64,000 bases of DNA from JBCCFW01 sp039029535 (lineage in GTDB: Bacteria; Acidobacteriota; JBCCFW01), in the NCBI GenBank assembly GCA_039029535.1, contig JBCCFW010000008.1, positions 36,733 through 100,732 on the forward strand. The letters are read 5' to 3'. This document shows, in pieces, positions 56,384-64,000 of the stretch (position 1 is the first letter of the stretch; the number at the start of each line of letters is the position of its first letter). The translations under genes and the position numbers were made by a program. The notes beneath the pieces were generated by a model. It made no database searches. It saw nothing but the letters and a program-made list of their open reading frames with translations, and was not told the origin of the DNA.

Positions 56384-58273
56384 GTGTCGACGAAGCCCCT
56401 GCTGCGTCTCCTCTCCGTCTCTTGTCTCGTCTTCGTCTCGCCGGTCGTCCTCGCCTGTCAGTGTGACGACGAGGTCACCCTCACCCAGGACGATCCCCAC
56501 GACTGGGACGCCCTGGGCATCTCCGTCGCCTTGGATGGCGACACCCTCATCGCTTCGGCGGTGGGGGACGACACGCCTGCGATCAACGCCGGATCGGCCT
56601 ACGTCTTCGCCAAGGTCGGCGGGAGCTGGTCGCAGCAGGCCAAGCTCGTCGCGCCCGACGCTGCCAAGGACGACTCCTTCGCCTGGTCGGTCGACGTCCA
56701 CGAGGACACGGCCATCGTTGGCGCCGTCCGCAACGACGCCGCGGTGACCGACGGTGGCTCGGCCTACGTCTGGGTGCGCGATGCCACGGGCACCTGGAGC
56801 TTCCAGGCTCAGCTCACCGCCTCGGATGCGGCCACCGGCATGTTCTTCGGCTCGGCCGTGACCGTGCACGGCGACCGCGCGGCCGTGGGAGCGCGGGAGG
56901 CCGTCGTGGGGGGTGACGAGATCGGCGCGGTGTACGTCTACGTGCGTGACTCGTCAGGGACCTGGACCGAGGAAGCCAAGCTCACCGCTTCCGATGCCGG
57001 TGACCTCGACAGCTTCGGCGACACGGTGAAGATGGAAGGGGAGCGACTCATCGTCGGGGCACCGACCCACGAGAACTTCGGGGGGCAGTTCATCAACCAC
57101 GGCGCGGTCTACGTCTTCGAGCGCTCGCCCTCCAGCGGACTGTGGTCGGAACAGGCCATCCTCGTGGCCGCCGATCGCGACCAGCTCGAGCTGCTCGGCA
57201 GCTCCCTCGACCTGAGCGGCGACTCGGTCATCGCCGGTGGCTACCTCGACGACGAGGGGGGCGGCGGTGACGTCTTCTTCAACTCGGGCTCCGCCTGGGT
57301 GTTCGTTCTCGACGGCGGGACCTGGGTCGAGCAGGCCCAGCTCAACGCGAGCGATCTCGCCCGCAACGACCACTTCGGCATCGGTGTCTCCATCAGCGGT
57401 GACCGCGCGGCGGTCGGGGCCTGGATGGACGACGACGGCTTCGACGAGGTCGGCTCGGTCTCCCTCTTCCAGCGCCTCGGCTCGACCTGGGCGCAGTGCG
57501 GCAAGCAGCTCGCCAGCGACGCTGAGGCCCTCGATCGCATGGGGCGCGGCGTGGCCATCGACGGACCCCGGCTCGCGGCCGGCATCGAGATGGACGAGAA
57601 CGGCGGCATCCGTTCCGGCTCGGTCCGCGTCTGGGAGTGCGCCTTCGCACCCTGCCCAGCCAACATCATCCCGCACGCCGAGCTGCTGGTCCTGGACGAG
57701 GACGCCCTCGACGAGACCACGCCGGCCGTCGTCGCGCGCTCCTTCGGTCCGCCCTTCTGCGGGAAGACCCTGCCGTCGGATCCGACCGGCGATCCGGCCG
57801 TCTGCGTGAACGACGACATCGCCGCCGTCGCCGGCAGCGGTCTCACGACGGGGCTGTTCACCCGCATCGCCGAGGACGTCACGCCCCTGCCCGGGATGCT
57901 CCTCGACACCGGGACCACGCTCGACGGCGGTCTCTTCGAGCTCGACCTCGACGACCCGCCGGCCTTCATGCTCGATTCGCTTCCGTCGTCGGCGCTGAGC
58001 GACGTCGCTGGGGAACCATTGGGCACCTTCGAGCTCATGGCTCTCCAGAACAAGGTCGTCTGCGCCAAGGTCAAGCAGGGCGACGTCGTGGAACTCGGTG
58101 CTGGCCGCGTCGACGCGAGTGGCGCCTACACCGGCCTGACCGCCCTTCACGTGCGCCAGGTGCTGCCTGACCCCGACGGGCCCGGCCCGCTCCTGCCGCC
58201 CATCCTGGTGGATGCCCTGGCGTCGGAGCTGGTGCCCTGTGCCTGCGCGGTGGCGGTGGGCTGGCTGAACTGA
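56384..58273 (+). CDS. secreted FG-GAP (integrin-alpha-like) repeat protein
   Basis: A 629-residue exported protein. The signal peptide (MSTKPLLRLLSVSCLVFVSP) is followed by about seven blades with the FG-GAP pattern: GISVALDGDTLIASA, WSVDVHEDTAIVGA, SAVTVHGDRAAVGAR and GIGVSISGDRAAVGAWMDDDG. The blade motif SAYVFAKVGGSWSQQAKL recurs with variations. The last 200 residues form a different domain with CAFAPCPANI and VPCACAVAVG cysteines. The signal region ends LACQC, which could be a lipobox variant, so lipoprotein anchoring is possible. GTG start with AAGGAG six bases upstream. Confidence 0.82.
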   Translation: MSTKPLLRLLSVSCLVFVSPVVLACQCDDEVTLTQDDPHDWDALGISVALDGDTLIASAVGDDTPAINAGSAYVFAKVGGSWSQQAKLVAPDAAKDDSFAWSVDVHEDTAIVGAVRNDAAVTDGGSAYVWVRDATGTWSFQAQLTASDAATGMFFGSAVTVHGDRAAVGAREAVVGGDEIGAVYVYVRDSSGTWTEEAKLTASDAGDLDSFGDTVKMEGERLIVGAPTHENFGGQFINHGAVYVFERSPSSGLWSEQAILVAADRDQLELLGSSLDLSGDSVIAGGYLDDEGGGGDVFFNSGSAWVFVLDGGTWVEQAQLNASDLARNDHFGIGVSISGDRAAVGAWMDDDGFDEVGSVSLFQRLGSTWAQCGKQLASDAEALDRMGRGVAIDGPRLAAGIEMDENGGIRSGSVRVWECAFAPCPANIIPHAELLVLDEDALDETTPAVVARSFGPPFCGKTLPSDPTGDPAVCVNDDIAAVAGSGLTTGLFTRIAEDVTPLPGMLLDTGTTLDGGLFELDLDDPPAFMLDSLPSSALSDVAGEPLGTFELMALQNKVVCAKVKQGDVVELGAGRVDASGAYTGLTALHVRQVLPDPDGPGPLLPPILVDALASELVPCACAVAVGWLN

Positions 58274-58440
58274 TGGCCGACTGACCCTGGGACTGGGTGG
58301 GGCGCTTCGGTACAGTCGACGTCTCTCGCGCCCGGGACGCGCGACGACGGGATCCTCTCGCTCGGCAGGCACGTAGTCTCCTGTCGAACGAGCAACTCTT
58401 CCGTCCGTCGTGCGTCCTCTTCGACGTCCTGGCCCTTCTC

Positions 58441-59130
58441 ATGCTCTCCCTGCGCGACATCCACAAGTCGTACGCCATCGGCGCCAACCAGCTCCACGTC
58501 CTGAAGGGCGTGGACTTGGTCGTGGAGGAGGGCGAGTTGGTCTCGATCATGGGCTCGTCGGGCTCGGGCAAGTCGACCCTGCTCCACGTCCTGGGCCTCC
58601 TCGACGGCTACGAGAAGGGGGAGTACCGACTCGACGACCGGCTCGTGAAGGACCTCTCGGAGCGTCAGGCCGCGCGGCTGCGCAACCAGCTCCTGGGCTT
58701 CGTCTTTCAGTCCTTCAACCTCATTCCCTTCAAGACCGCCGTCGAGAACGTCGCCTTGCCCCTGCACTACCGCGGTGTCGGTCGGCGAGCCCGCAACAAG
58801 CAGGCGCGAGAGCTCCTCGAGCGCCTGGGCCTCCTCGCATGGGCGGACCATCACCCGAGCGAGATGTCGGGCGGCCAGCAGCAGCGGGTCGCCATCGCCA
58901 GGGCGCTCATCACCCAGCCCCGGCTCGTGCTGGCTGATGAACCGACGGGCGCCCTCGACACGGCGACCTCCGAGGAGGTCATGGGCGTGCTGCGCGAGGT
59001 CAACCGCGAGGGCGTGACCCTGGTGATCGTGACCCACGAGCACGAGATCGCCGAGCTCACCGACCGGATCATCCGGCTCGCCGACGGTCGCATCGAGACG
59101 ACTTCGGCGAAAGCGGGCGCCGGTGCTTGA
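58441..59130 (+). CDS. ABC transporter ATP-binding protein (MacB/LolD type)
   Basis: A 229-residue ATPase with Walker A GSSGSGKST, Q loop FVFQSFNLIP, signature MSGGQQQRVAIARAL, Walker B LVLADEPTGALDT and the switch His in IVTHE. It powers the two permeases downstream in a tripartite MacAB-like exporter. The ATG at 58441 is chosen by homology; no Shine-Dalgarno site is clear. It overlaps the first permease by eight bases. Confidence 0.96.
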   Translation: MLSLRDIHKSYAIGANQLHVLKGVDLVVEEGELVSIMGSSGSGKSTLLHVLGLLDGYEKGEYRLDDRLVKDLSERQAARLRNQLLGFVFQSFNLIPFKTAVENVALPLHYRGVGRRARNKQARELLERLGLLAWADHHPSEMSGGQQQRVAIARALITQPRLVLADEPTGALDTATSEEVMGVLREVNREGVTLVIVTHEHEIAELTDRIIRLADGRIETTSAKAGAGA

Positions 59131-60355
59131 TCTCGACTCCTGGCAGGAGACCTTCGACGCCGTGCGACGCAACAAGCTGCGCACGGTGCTCACCGCCTTC
59201 TCGGTGGGCTGGGGGATCTTCATCCTCATCGTCTTGCTGGGATCCGGCGCGGGCATCCGCAACGGCATCGCGAGCCAGTTCCGTGACGACGCGACCAACA
59301 GCCTCTGGATTTACAGCGGGCAGACCAGCGTCCCTCACGCCGGCTTCCAGCCGGGTCGGCGGATCCAGTTCACCAACGAGGACCACGACGAGGTGCGCGA
59401 CACGGTGGAGGGCGTGGAGCACATCACCGCGCGTTTCTACCTGTCGACGAGGGCGATCGTCGCGCACGGAGGTGAGTCGGCGCCCTTCGACGTGCGTTGC
59501 GTTCACCCCGGCCATCTCTACCTCGAGCGCACCCTGGTGACGAAGGGGCGCTTCCTCAACCCCCTCGACTTGCAGGAGCACCGCAAGGTCACCGCCATCG
59601 GCGAGCTCGTTCGACGCGCCCTGTTCGGTGACGAGGAGGCGATCGGGAAGGAGATCGCCGTCAACGGCGTCGCCTTCCGCGTCATCGGCATCTTCGAGGA
59701 CGCCGGCGGTGAGGGCGAGATGGAGAAGGTCTACCTGCCGATCACCACCGCGCAGCGGGCCTTCGGCGGAGGCAATCGCATCGCGCAGTTCATGCTGACG
59801 GTGGGGGACGCCACGTTCGAGGAGAGCCAGGCCATCGAGCAGGTCATCCGCGGCAAGCTCTCCCGACGCCACCAGTTCTCGTCCGACGATCAGAACGCGA
59901 TGGCGGTGGGCAACAACTTCGGCGAGTTTCAGCGCTTCATGCAGCTCATGGCGGGGGTGCGGGGCTTCGTGTGGATCATCGGCGTCGGCACGATCCTGGC
60001 CGGGGTGGTCGGCGTGTCGAACATCATGATGATCACCGTGCGCGAGCGGCGTCGTGAGCTGGGCGTGCGTCGGGCGCTGGGGGCGACACCGGCCTCGATC
60101 GTCGGCCTGGTCCTGCGCGAGTCGCTCATCATCACCGGCGTGGCCGGCTACCTCGGGCTGGTCGCCGGCATCGGTGCGCTCGAGCTGGCGCGCGAGCTCA
60201 TCCCCGCCGCCGACTTCTTCCGCAACCCCGAGGTCGATCTCGGCGTGGCGATCAAGGCGACGCTCCTGCTCATCGTCGCCGGGGCGCTGGCCGGCTTCTT
60301 CCCCGCGCGCAAGGCCGTGGCGATCAGCCCGGTCGAAGCGCTTCGGGACGAGTAG
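59123..60355 (+). CDS. MacB-like ABC transporter permease
   Basis: A 410-residue permease. The N-terminal helix (LRTVLTAFSVGWGIFILIVL) is followed by a periplasmic MacB core (about 45-270), then FtsX-type helices (about 278-300, 325-350, 375-400) with GVGTILAGVVGVSNIMMITV and REIGVRRALGAT-like motif RELGVRRALGATPASI. It should pair with the second permease. GTG start overlapping the ATPase gene. Confidence 0.93.
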   Translation: MLDLDSWQETFDAVRRNKLRTVLTAFSVGWGIFILIVLLGSGAGIRNGIASQFRDDATNSLWIYSGQTSVPHAGFQPGRRIQFTNEDHDEVRDTVEGVEHITARFYLSTRAIVAHGGESAPFDVRCVHPGHLYLERTLVTKGRFLNPLDLQEHRKVTAIGELVRRALFGDEEAIGKEIAVNGVAFRVIGIFEDAGGEGEMEKVYLPITTAQRAFGGGNRIAQFMLTVGDATFEESQAIEQVIRGKLSRRHQFSSDDQNAMAVGNNFGEFQRFMQLMAGVRGFVWIIGVGTILAGVVGVSNIMMITVRERRRELGVRRALGATPASIVGLVLRESLIITGVAGYLGLVAGIGALELARELIPAADFFRNPEVDLGVAIKATLLLIVAGALAGFFPARKAVAISPVEALRDE

Positions 60356-60369
60356 AGAGGAGGGCCCGG

Positions 60370-61626
60370 ATGTTCGACCTCGATCACTGGCGCGAGATCG
60401 CCGTCTCGCTCATGGCGAACAAGCTTCGGACCCTGCTGACCGCCTTCGGTGTCGCCTGGGGGATGTTCATGCTCGTCGTCCTGCTCGGGTCGGGCAACGG
60501 CCTGCGCAACGGGATCGAGCGGGACTTCGCCGGTCAGGCCAAGAACAGCTTCTACGTCTGGACCCGTCGGACGACCCTGCCGTACCGCGGCTTCCCGAGG
60601 GGCCGGGGCTTCTGGCTCCAGCTCGAGGACATCGCCGCCCTGCGCGCGTCCCTCCCGGAGCTCGACATCATCGCGCCGCGCAGCCAGATGGGGGGCTTTG
60701 GCTCGAACTTCAACGTCGTGCGCGGAGCCAAGAGCGGCAGCTTCGGTCTCATGGCGGACGTGCCCGAGCTGGTCGAGGTCCTGAACCGCAAGATGGTCGC
60801 GGGCCGCTTCCTCAACCCCCTCGACCTGGCCGAGAGCCGCAAGGTCTGCGTCATCGGGAGCCGGGTGGTCGAGACCCTCTTCGCGCCCGGCGAGGAGGCG
60901 GTGGGCGAGTGGCTCACCATCGGAGGGAGTGACTACCTCGTCGTCGGTCGCTTCGAGCCCCAGACGGCGGGCAGTCAGGGCGACCGCGATGCTCGAGCCA
61001 TCCACGTGCCGATGACCACCTATCAGCGGGCCTTCGGGACCGGCTCGGCCATCGGTTGGCTCGCCATCACGACGCGGGAGGGGCACTCGGCCGCCGCCGC
61101 CGAGGCCCGCTGTCTCGAAGTGCTCAAGCGACGTCATCAGGTGCATCCCGAGGACGACCGGGCCTTCGGACACTGGAACACCGAGGAGGAGTACCAGAAG
61201 ATCCAGGGGCTCTTCACCGGCATTCGCTGGCTCGTCTGGGTGGTCGGCATCGGAACCCTGACGGCCGGTGTCATCGGCATCGGCAACATCATGCTCGTCA
61301 TCGTGCGCGAGCGAACCCACGAGATCGGCATACGGCGCGCCATCGGGGCGACGCCGTGGTCGGTCATGAGACAGGTCATGCTCGAGGCCCTGTTGCTGAC
61401 CGGCGTGGCCGGCTACCTCGGGCTCTTCGCCGGGGTCGTGGCGCTCGAGCTGACGTCGTCGACGCTCGCTGCCGGTGACGGGATGTTCTCGCGTCCCGGC
61501 GTGAGCTTCGTGACCACCTTGCAAGCTCTCGGCATCCTCGTGATGGCCGGGCTGATCGCCGGCCTGCTGCCGGCCCAGCGCGCCGTCGCCGTGAGCCCCG
61601 TGAACGCCTTGAGGACCGACACGTGA
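60370..61626 (+). CDS. second MacB-like ABC transporter permease
   Basis: A 418-residue paralogue of the preceding permease with the same plan: LRTLLTAFGVAWGMFMLVVL, periplasmic core, then GIGTLTAGVIGIGNIMLVIV and HEIGIRRAIGATPWSV. The two are clearly related but diverged, so the transporter is probably a heterodimer. AGGAGGG lies five bases before the ATG. Its stop overlaps the adaptor start by four bases (GTGA). Confidence 0.93.
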   Translation: MFDLDHWREIAVSLMANKLRTLLTAFGVAWGMFMLVVLLGSGNGLRNGIERDFAGQAKNSFYVWTRRTTLPYRGFPRGRGFWLQLEDIAALRASLPELDIIAPRSQMGGFGSNFNVVRGAKSGSFGLMADVPELVEVLNRKMVAGRFLNPLDLAESRKVCVIGSRVVETLFAPGEEAVGEWLTIGGSDYLVVGRFEPQTAGSQGDRDARAIHVPMTTYQRAFGTGSAIGWLAITTREGHSAAAAEARCLEVLKRRHQVHPEDDRAFGHWNTEEEYQKIQGLFTGIRWLVWVVGIGTLTAGVIGIGNIMLVIVRERTHEIGIRRAIGATPWSVMRQVMLEALLLTGVAGYLGLFAGVVALELTSSTLAAGDGMFSRPGVSFVTTLQALGILVMAGLIAGLLPAQRAVAVSPVNALRTDT

Positions 61627-62714
61627 AGAAGCTGCTGGGATTCCTGTTCGCCCTGGTGCTGCTCGCCTCCTTTGGCGGGACGCTCTGGTTCTTGCACCAG
61701 AAGGCGGAGGCCGAGCCGATCGTCTTCGAGACCGGCACGCCGTCGCTGCGGACCATCGTCAAGAAGACCGTGGCGACCGGCTCGGTCGTGCCACGCAAGG
61801 AGGTCGAGATCAAGCCACAGCTCTCCGGCATCCTCGAAGAGCTCCTGGTCGAGGCCGGAGATCGCGTGAAGGAGGGGGATCTCATCGCGAAGATCCGCAT
61901 CATCCCGAACATGGTCAGCCTCTCCGGGGCCGAGAACCGGGTGAGCCGCGCGCGCATCGCCCTCGACGACGCGCGTCGGGAACGGGAGCGCTTTCGCCGC
62001 CTGCGCACCGAAGGGACGATCTCCACCTCGATGCTGGACGACGCCGAGACGACCTGGGCCCAGGCCCGCGAGGAGCTGCAGGCGGCGCGCGACAACCTGG
62101 AGCTCATCAAGAAGGGCTCGAGCCGGAAGACCAGCGACAGCTCCAACACGCTCATCCGCTCGACCCTGGGCGGGATGGTGCTCGAGGTGCCGGTGGAGGT
62201 GGGGGACTCGGTCATCGAGACCAACAACTTCAACGCCGGCACGACCATCGCGACCGTCGCCGACATGGACGAGCTCATCTTCAAGGGCAAGGTCGACGAG
62301 GCCGAGGTCGGCAAGTTGAAGGAAGGGATGGCCCTCGAGCTGACCATCGGCGCCATCGAGGATCAGCGCTTCGCGGCCAGCCTCGAGAAGGTGGCACCGA
62401 AGGGCATCGAGGAGAACGGGGCGGTCAAGTTCGAGATCCGCGCCGCGGTCACCCTCCAGGACGGCCCCTTCGTTCGCGCCAACTACAGCGCTAACGCCGA
62501 CATCGTCCTGGACAAGCGGGAGGACGTGCTCGCTCTCGACGAGGCCCTGCTGCAGTTCGAGGGGGGCGCTCCCTACGTGGAGGTGGAGGTCGCCCCGCAG
62601 CAGTTCGAGCGTCGCGAGGTCGAGCTCGGGCTCTCCGACGGACTGCATGCGGAGGTCTTGTCGGGCCTGAGCGCCGACGAGGCGGTCAAGAAGCCCCAGG
62701 CCGAGGTCGAGTGA
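61623..62714 (+). CDS. membrane fusion (MacA/HlyD-like) adaptor protein
   Basis: A 363-residue periplasmic adaptor: N-terminal anchor (LLGFLFALVLLASFGGTLWFL), a lipoyl half (VVPRKEVEIKPQLSGILEEL), a helical hairpin (about 100-155, rich in Arg/Glu) and a returning half (STLGGMVLEVPVEVGDSV) with a beta-barrel domain. It connects the ABC permeases to an outer-membrane channel, not encoded here. GTG start overlapping the permease. Last gene of the ATPase-permease-permease-adaptor operon. Confidence 0.92.
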   Translation: MKKLLGFLFALVLLASFGGTLWFLHQKAEAEPIVFETGTPSLRTIVKKTVATGSVVPRKEVEIKPQLSGILEELLVEAGDRVKEGDLIAKIRIIPNMVSLSGAENRVSRARIALDDARRERERFRRLRTEGTISTSMLDDAETTWAQAREELQAARDNLELIKKGSSRKTSDSSNTLIRSTLGGMVLEVPVEVGDSVIETNNFNAGTTIATVADMDELIFKGKVDEAEVGKLKEGMALELTIGAIEDQRFAASLEKVAPKGIEENGAVKFEIRAAVTLQDGPFVRANYSANADIVLDKREDVLALDEALLQFEGGAPYVEVEVAPQQFERREVELGLSDGLHAEVLSGLSADEAVKKPQAEVE

Positions 62715-62730
62715 AGGGGAGCGCTCGAGC

Positions 62731-64000
62731 TCAAGAGCCGATGCGACCGCGGATGCTGACCGCGGAACCGGCGATGACCGCGAAGACCATCAACGAGACC
62801 CACGGTGGCAGGGGGACCTGGAGCGGCTCGCCGAACTCGGTGTAGTCACCGTTCATGACGGCCTGGACTTGGCCCTGGCTGAGCACGATGTCGAAGATCG
62901 CGACGTCGTCGACGAGCCCCGCGAAGTCGGCGTCGACGCCGTCGGACCCGTCGTGTCCGATCCGGACCGTGTCGCCGGGACGGTCCTCGTAGCTGGCGCC
63001 ATGGATGTCGATCGCCAAGCCGACGTCCGTGCCGTTGATGTAGATCCGGGGCGTTCCGGCGGCGCCGCCATGGTGATCCCAGACCCAGCACGCATGGGAC
63101 CAGGTGTCGGCCGCGACGTCGGAGCCCCCGATGTACCAGCCGTTCCCCCAGCCGACGAAGGTCGGCCTGAGTCCACTGACAGCGCTGAGGCTCCCATCGC
63201 CGAAGTAGACCTGCTTCTCTCCGGCAACCCAGGGGTCGGTCGTGCTGCCCTTGAACAGGAAGCCACCGGCCTGGCTCCCCGCGGGCTTGAGCCAGGCGCA
63301 GATCGAGTAGTCCCCACGGCTGAGGCCGGCCACGAAGTGCGGGACGTGCACGTGTGCGTCGTCGGCGCCCGCGCCGAGGTCGAGAACGGTTCCCCGCTCC
63401 GAATCGTCCGTCACCCAGGCGGCCCCCTCCAGCAGGCCGTCGGCGCTGCGGCCAGTGACGTCCTCGGTCACCGTGCCGCTGCCCTCGTCGAAGGGCCAGT
63501 GCCCCCTCATGTTCTCCGGCACCGCCGTGGGAGGGGTGGCCGGCTCCTCTCCGAACTCGGAGTAGTCACCTCTCAGGGCGGCCTGGACCTGGCTCGGGCT
63601 GAGCGCGATGTCGAAGATCGCGACGTCGTCGACGAGCCCCGCGAAATCGGCGTCGACGCCGTCGGACCCGTCGTGTCCGATCCGGACCGTGTCGCCGGGA
63701 CGGTCCTCGTAGCTAGCGCCATGGATGTCGATCGCCAAGCCGACGTCCGTGCCGTTGATGTAGATCCGGGGCGTCCCGGCGGCGCCGCCATGGTGATCCC
63801 AGACCCAGCACGCGTGGGACCAGGTGCCGGCCGCGACGTCGGAGCCCCCGACGTACCAGCCGTTCCCCCAGCCGACGAAGGTCGGCCTGAGTCCACTGGC
63901 TGCGCTGAGGCTCCCATCGCCGAAGTAGACCTGCTTCTCTCCGGCAACCCAGGGGTCGGTCGTGCTGCCCTTGAACAGGAAGCCACCGGCCTGGCTCCCC
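62731..64000 (-). CDS. LamG-repeat protein with C-terminal sorting-like tail (5' part beyond right edge)
   Basis: The frame is open on the minus strand from the window edge to the stop at 62731; the visible part is about 422 residues of the C terminus. It contains one and a half LamG/concanavalin-like domains: MRGHWPFDEGSGTVTEDVTG, YSICAWLKPAG, YFGDGSLSAVSGLRPTFVG, RIYINGTDVGLAIDIHGASY and GLVDDVAIFDIVLS. The C-terminal 30 residues read VPLPPW, a hydrophobic helix (VSLMVFAVIAGSAVSI), then RGRIGS. That is the layout of exosortase-type sorting signals (compare PEP-CTERM and IPTL-CTERM). It is probably a surface carbohydrate- or protein-binding adhesin. The start codon lies outside. Confidence 0.82.
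   Translation of the reverse strand, partial: GSQAGGFLFKGSTTDPWVAGEKQVYFGDGSLSAASGLRPTFVGWGNGWYVGGSDVAAGTWSHACWVWDHHGGAAGTPRIYINGTDVGLAIDIHGASYEDRPGDTVRIGHDGSDGVDADFAGLVDDVAIFDIALSPSQVQAALRGDYSEFGEEPATPPTAVPENMRGHWPFDEGSGTVTEDVTGRSADGLLEGAAWVTDDSERGTVLDLGAGADDAHVHVPHFVAGLSRGDYSICAWLKPAGSQAGGFLFKGSTTDPWVAGEKQVYFGDGSLSAVSGLRPTFVGWGNGWYIGGSDVAADTWSHACWVWDHHGGAAGTPRIYINGTDVGLAIDIHGASYEDRPGDTVRIGHDGSDGVDADFAGLVDDVAIFDIVLSQGQVQAVMNGDYTEFGEPLQVPLPPWVSLMVFAVIAGSAVSIRGRIGS
62831..64000 (-). repeat. 720-bp direct repeat of a LamG unit
   Basis: 62831-63280 and 63551-64000 align at an offset of exactly 720 bp with only a few substitutions in the sequence I compared (for example ggcgcc/agcgcc contexts near 62995 and 63715). 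The second copy continues past the window, so more units may follow. Confidence 0.9.

Overview
This is a high-G+C bacterial chromosome segment with dense coding on both strands, few gaps, and no rRNA, tRNA, insertion sequence, CRISPR array or origin that I can recognise. The organism cannot be named from the window. The ECF sigma factor next to a kinase-WD40 receptor, the many secreted proteins with Asp-rich calcium-type repeats, dockerin-like and LamG modules, and the Rieske/cytochrome b plan suggest a Planctomycetota, Acidobacteriota or Myxococcota-like lineage. At least six genes have a TAnnnT box 5-7 nt before the start codon and no Shine-Dalgarno site, so leaderless transcripts may be common.

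Layout. 1-4.8 kb: a partial HSP90-family ATPase, a methyltransferase, an AI-2E-type transporter and three overlapping minor-pilin genes. 4.8-14.6 kb: metH, a multi-S1-domain RNA-binding protein, a ten-EF-hand secreted protein, an HtrA-like protease, a DUF2007-like protein and an SRAP protein. 14.6-17.4 kb: a cytochrome bc-type operon in which cytochrome b carries its own C-terminal cytochrome c domain. 17.5-19.7 kb: a SIR2-TPR gene, a candidate anti-phage effector, whose ribosome-binding site lies inside a perfect hairpin. 19.7-25.0 kb: secreted and small proteins, then an AAA+ ATPase with an odd Walker A (GKN) and an unknown partner. 25.3-27.5 kb: groES-groEL behind a sigma-70 promoter with two CIRCE operators, followed by a non-coding tandem repeat.

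27.9-41.1 kb: secreted repeat proteins (FG-GAP, arylsulfotransferase-like, beta-propeller-like, Cys/Asp-rich) flank a metabolic block (SDR, Cys/Met-type PLP enzyme, small membrane protein, PEP carboxylase). 41.1-44.0 kb holds the most unusual gene: a two-AAA+ Clp-like unfoldase fused to a release-factor-2-like domain without the GGQ and SPF motifs. 44-49.3 kb: a DUF4350-like protein, an arrestin-like/zinc-ribbon membrane protein, a group II PLP decarboxylase and a HEAT-repeat protein. 49.3-53.6 kb: a divergent ECF sigma factor and Ser/Thr kinase-WD40 pair. 53.7-58.3 kb: a thrombospondin-type-3 repeat protein and an FG-GAP protein. 58.4-62.7 kb: a MacAB-type efflux operon (ATPase, two permeases, adaptor). 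The right edge cuts a LamG-repeat protein with an exosortase-like C-terminal tail.

Together the region shows protein quality control (GroESL, two Clp-like AAA+ proteins, HtrA, HSP90), respiration, one-carbon and anaplerotic metabolism, and a large investment in secreted calcium-binding or adhesive proteins. The SIR2-TPR gene and the Clp/release-factor fusion are the best leads for new biology.
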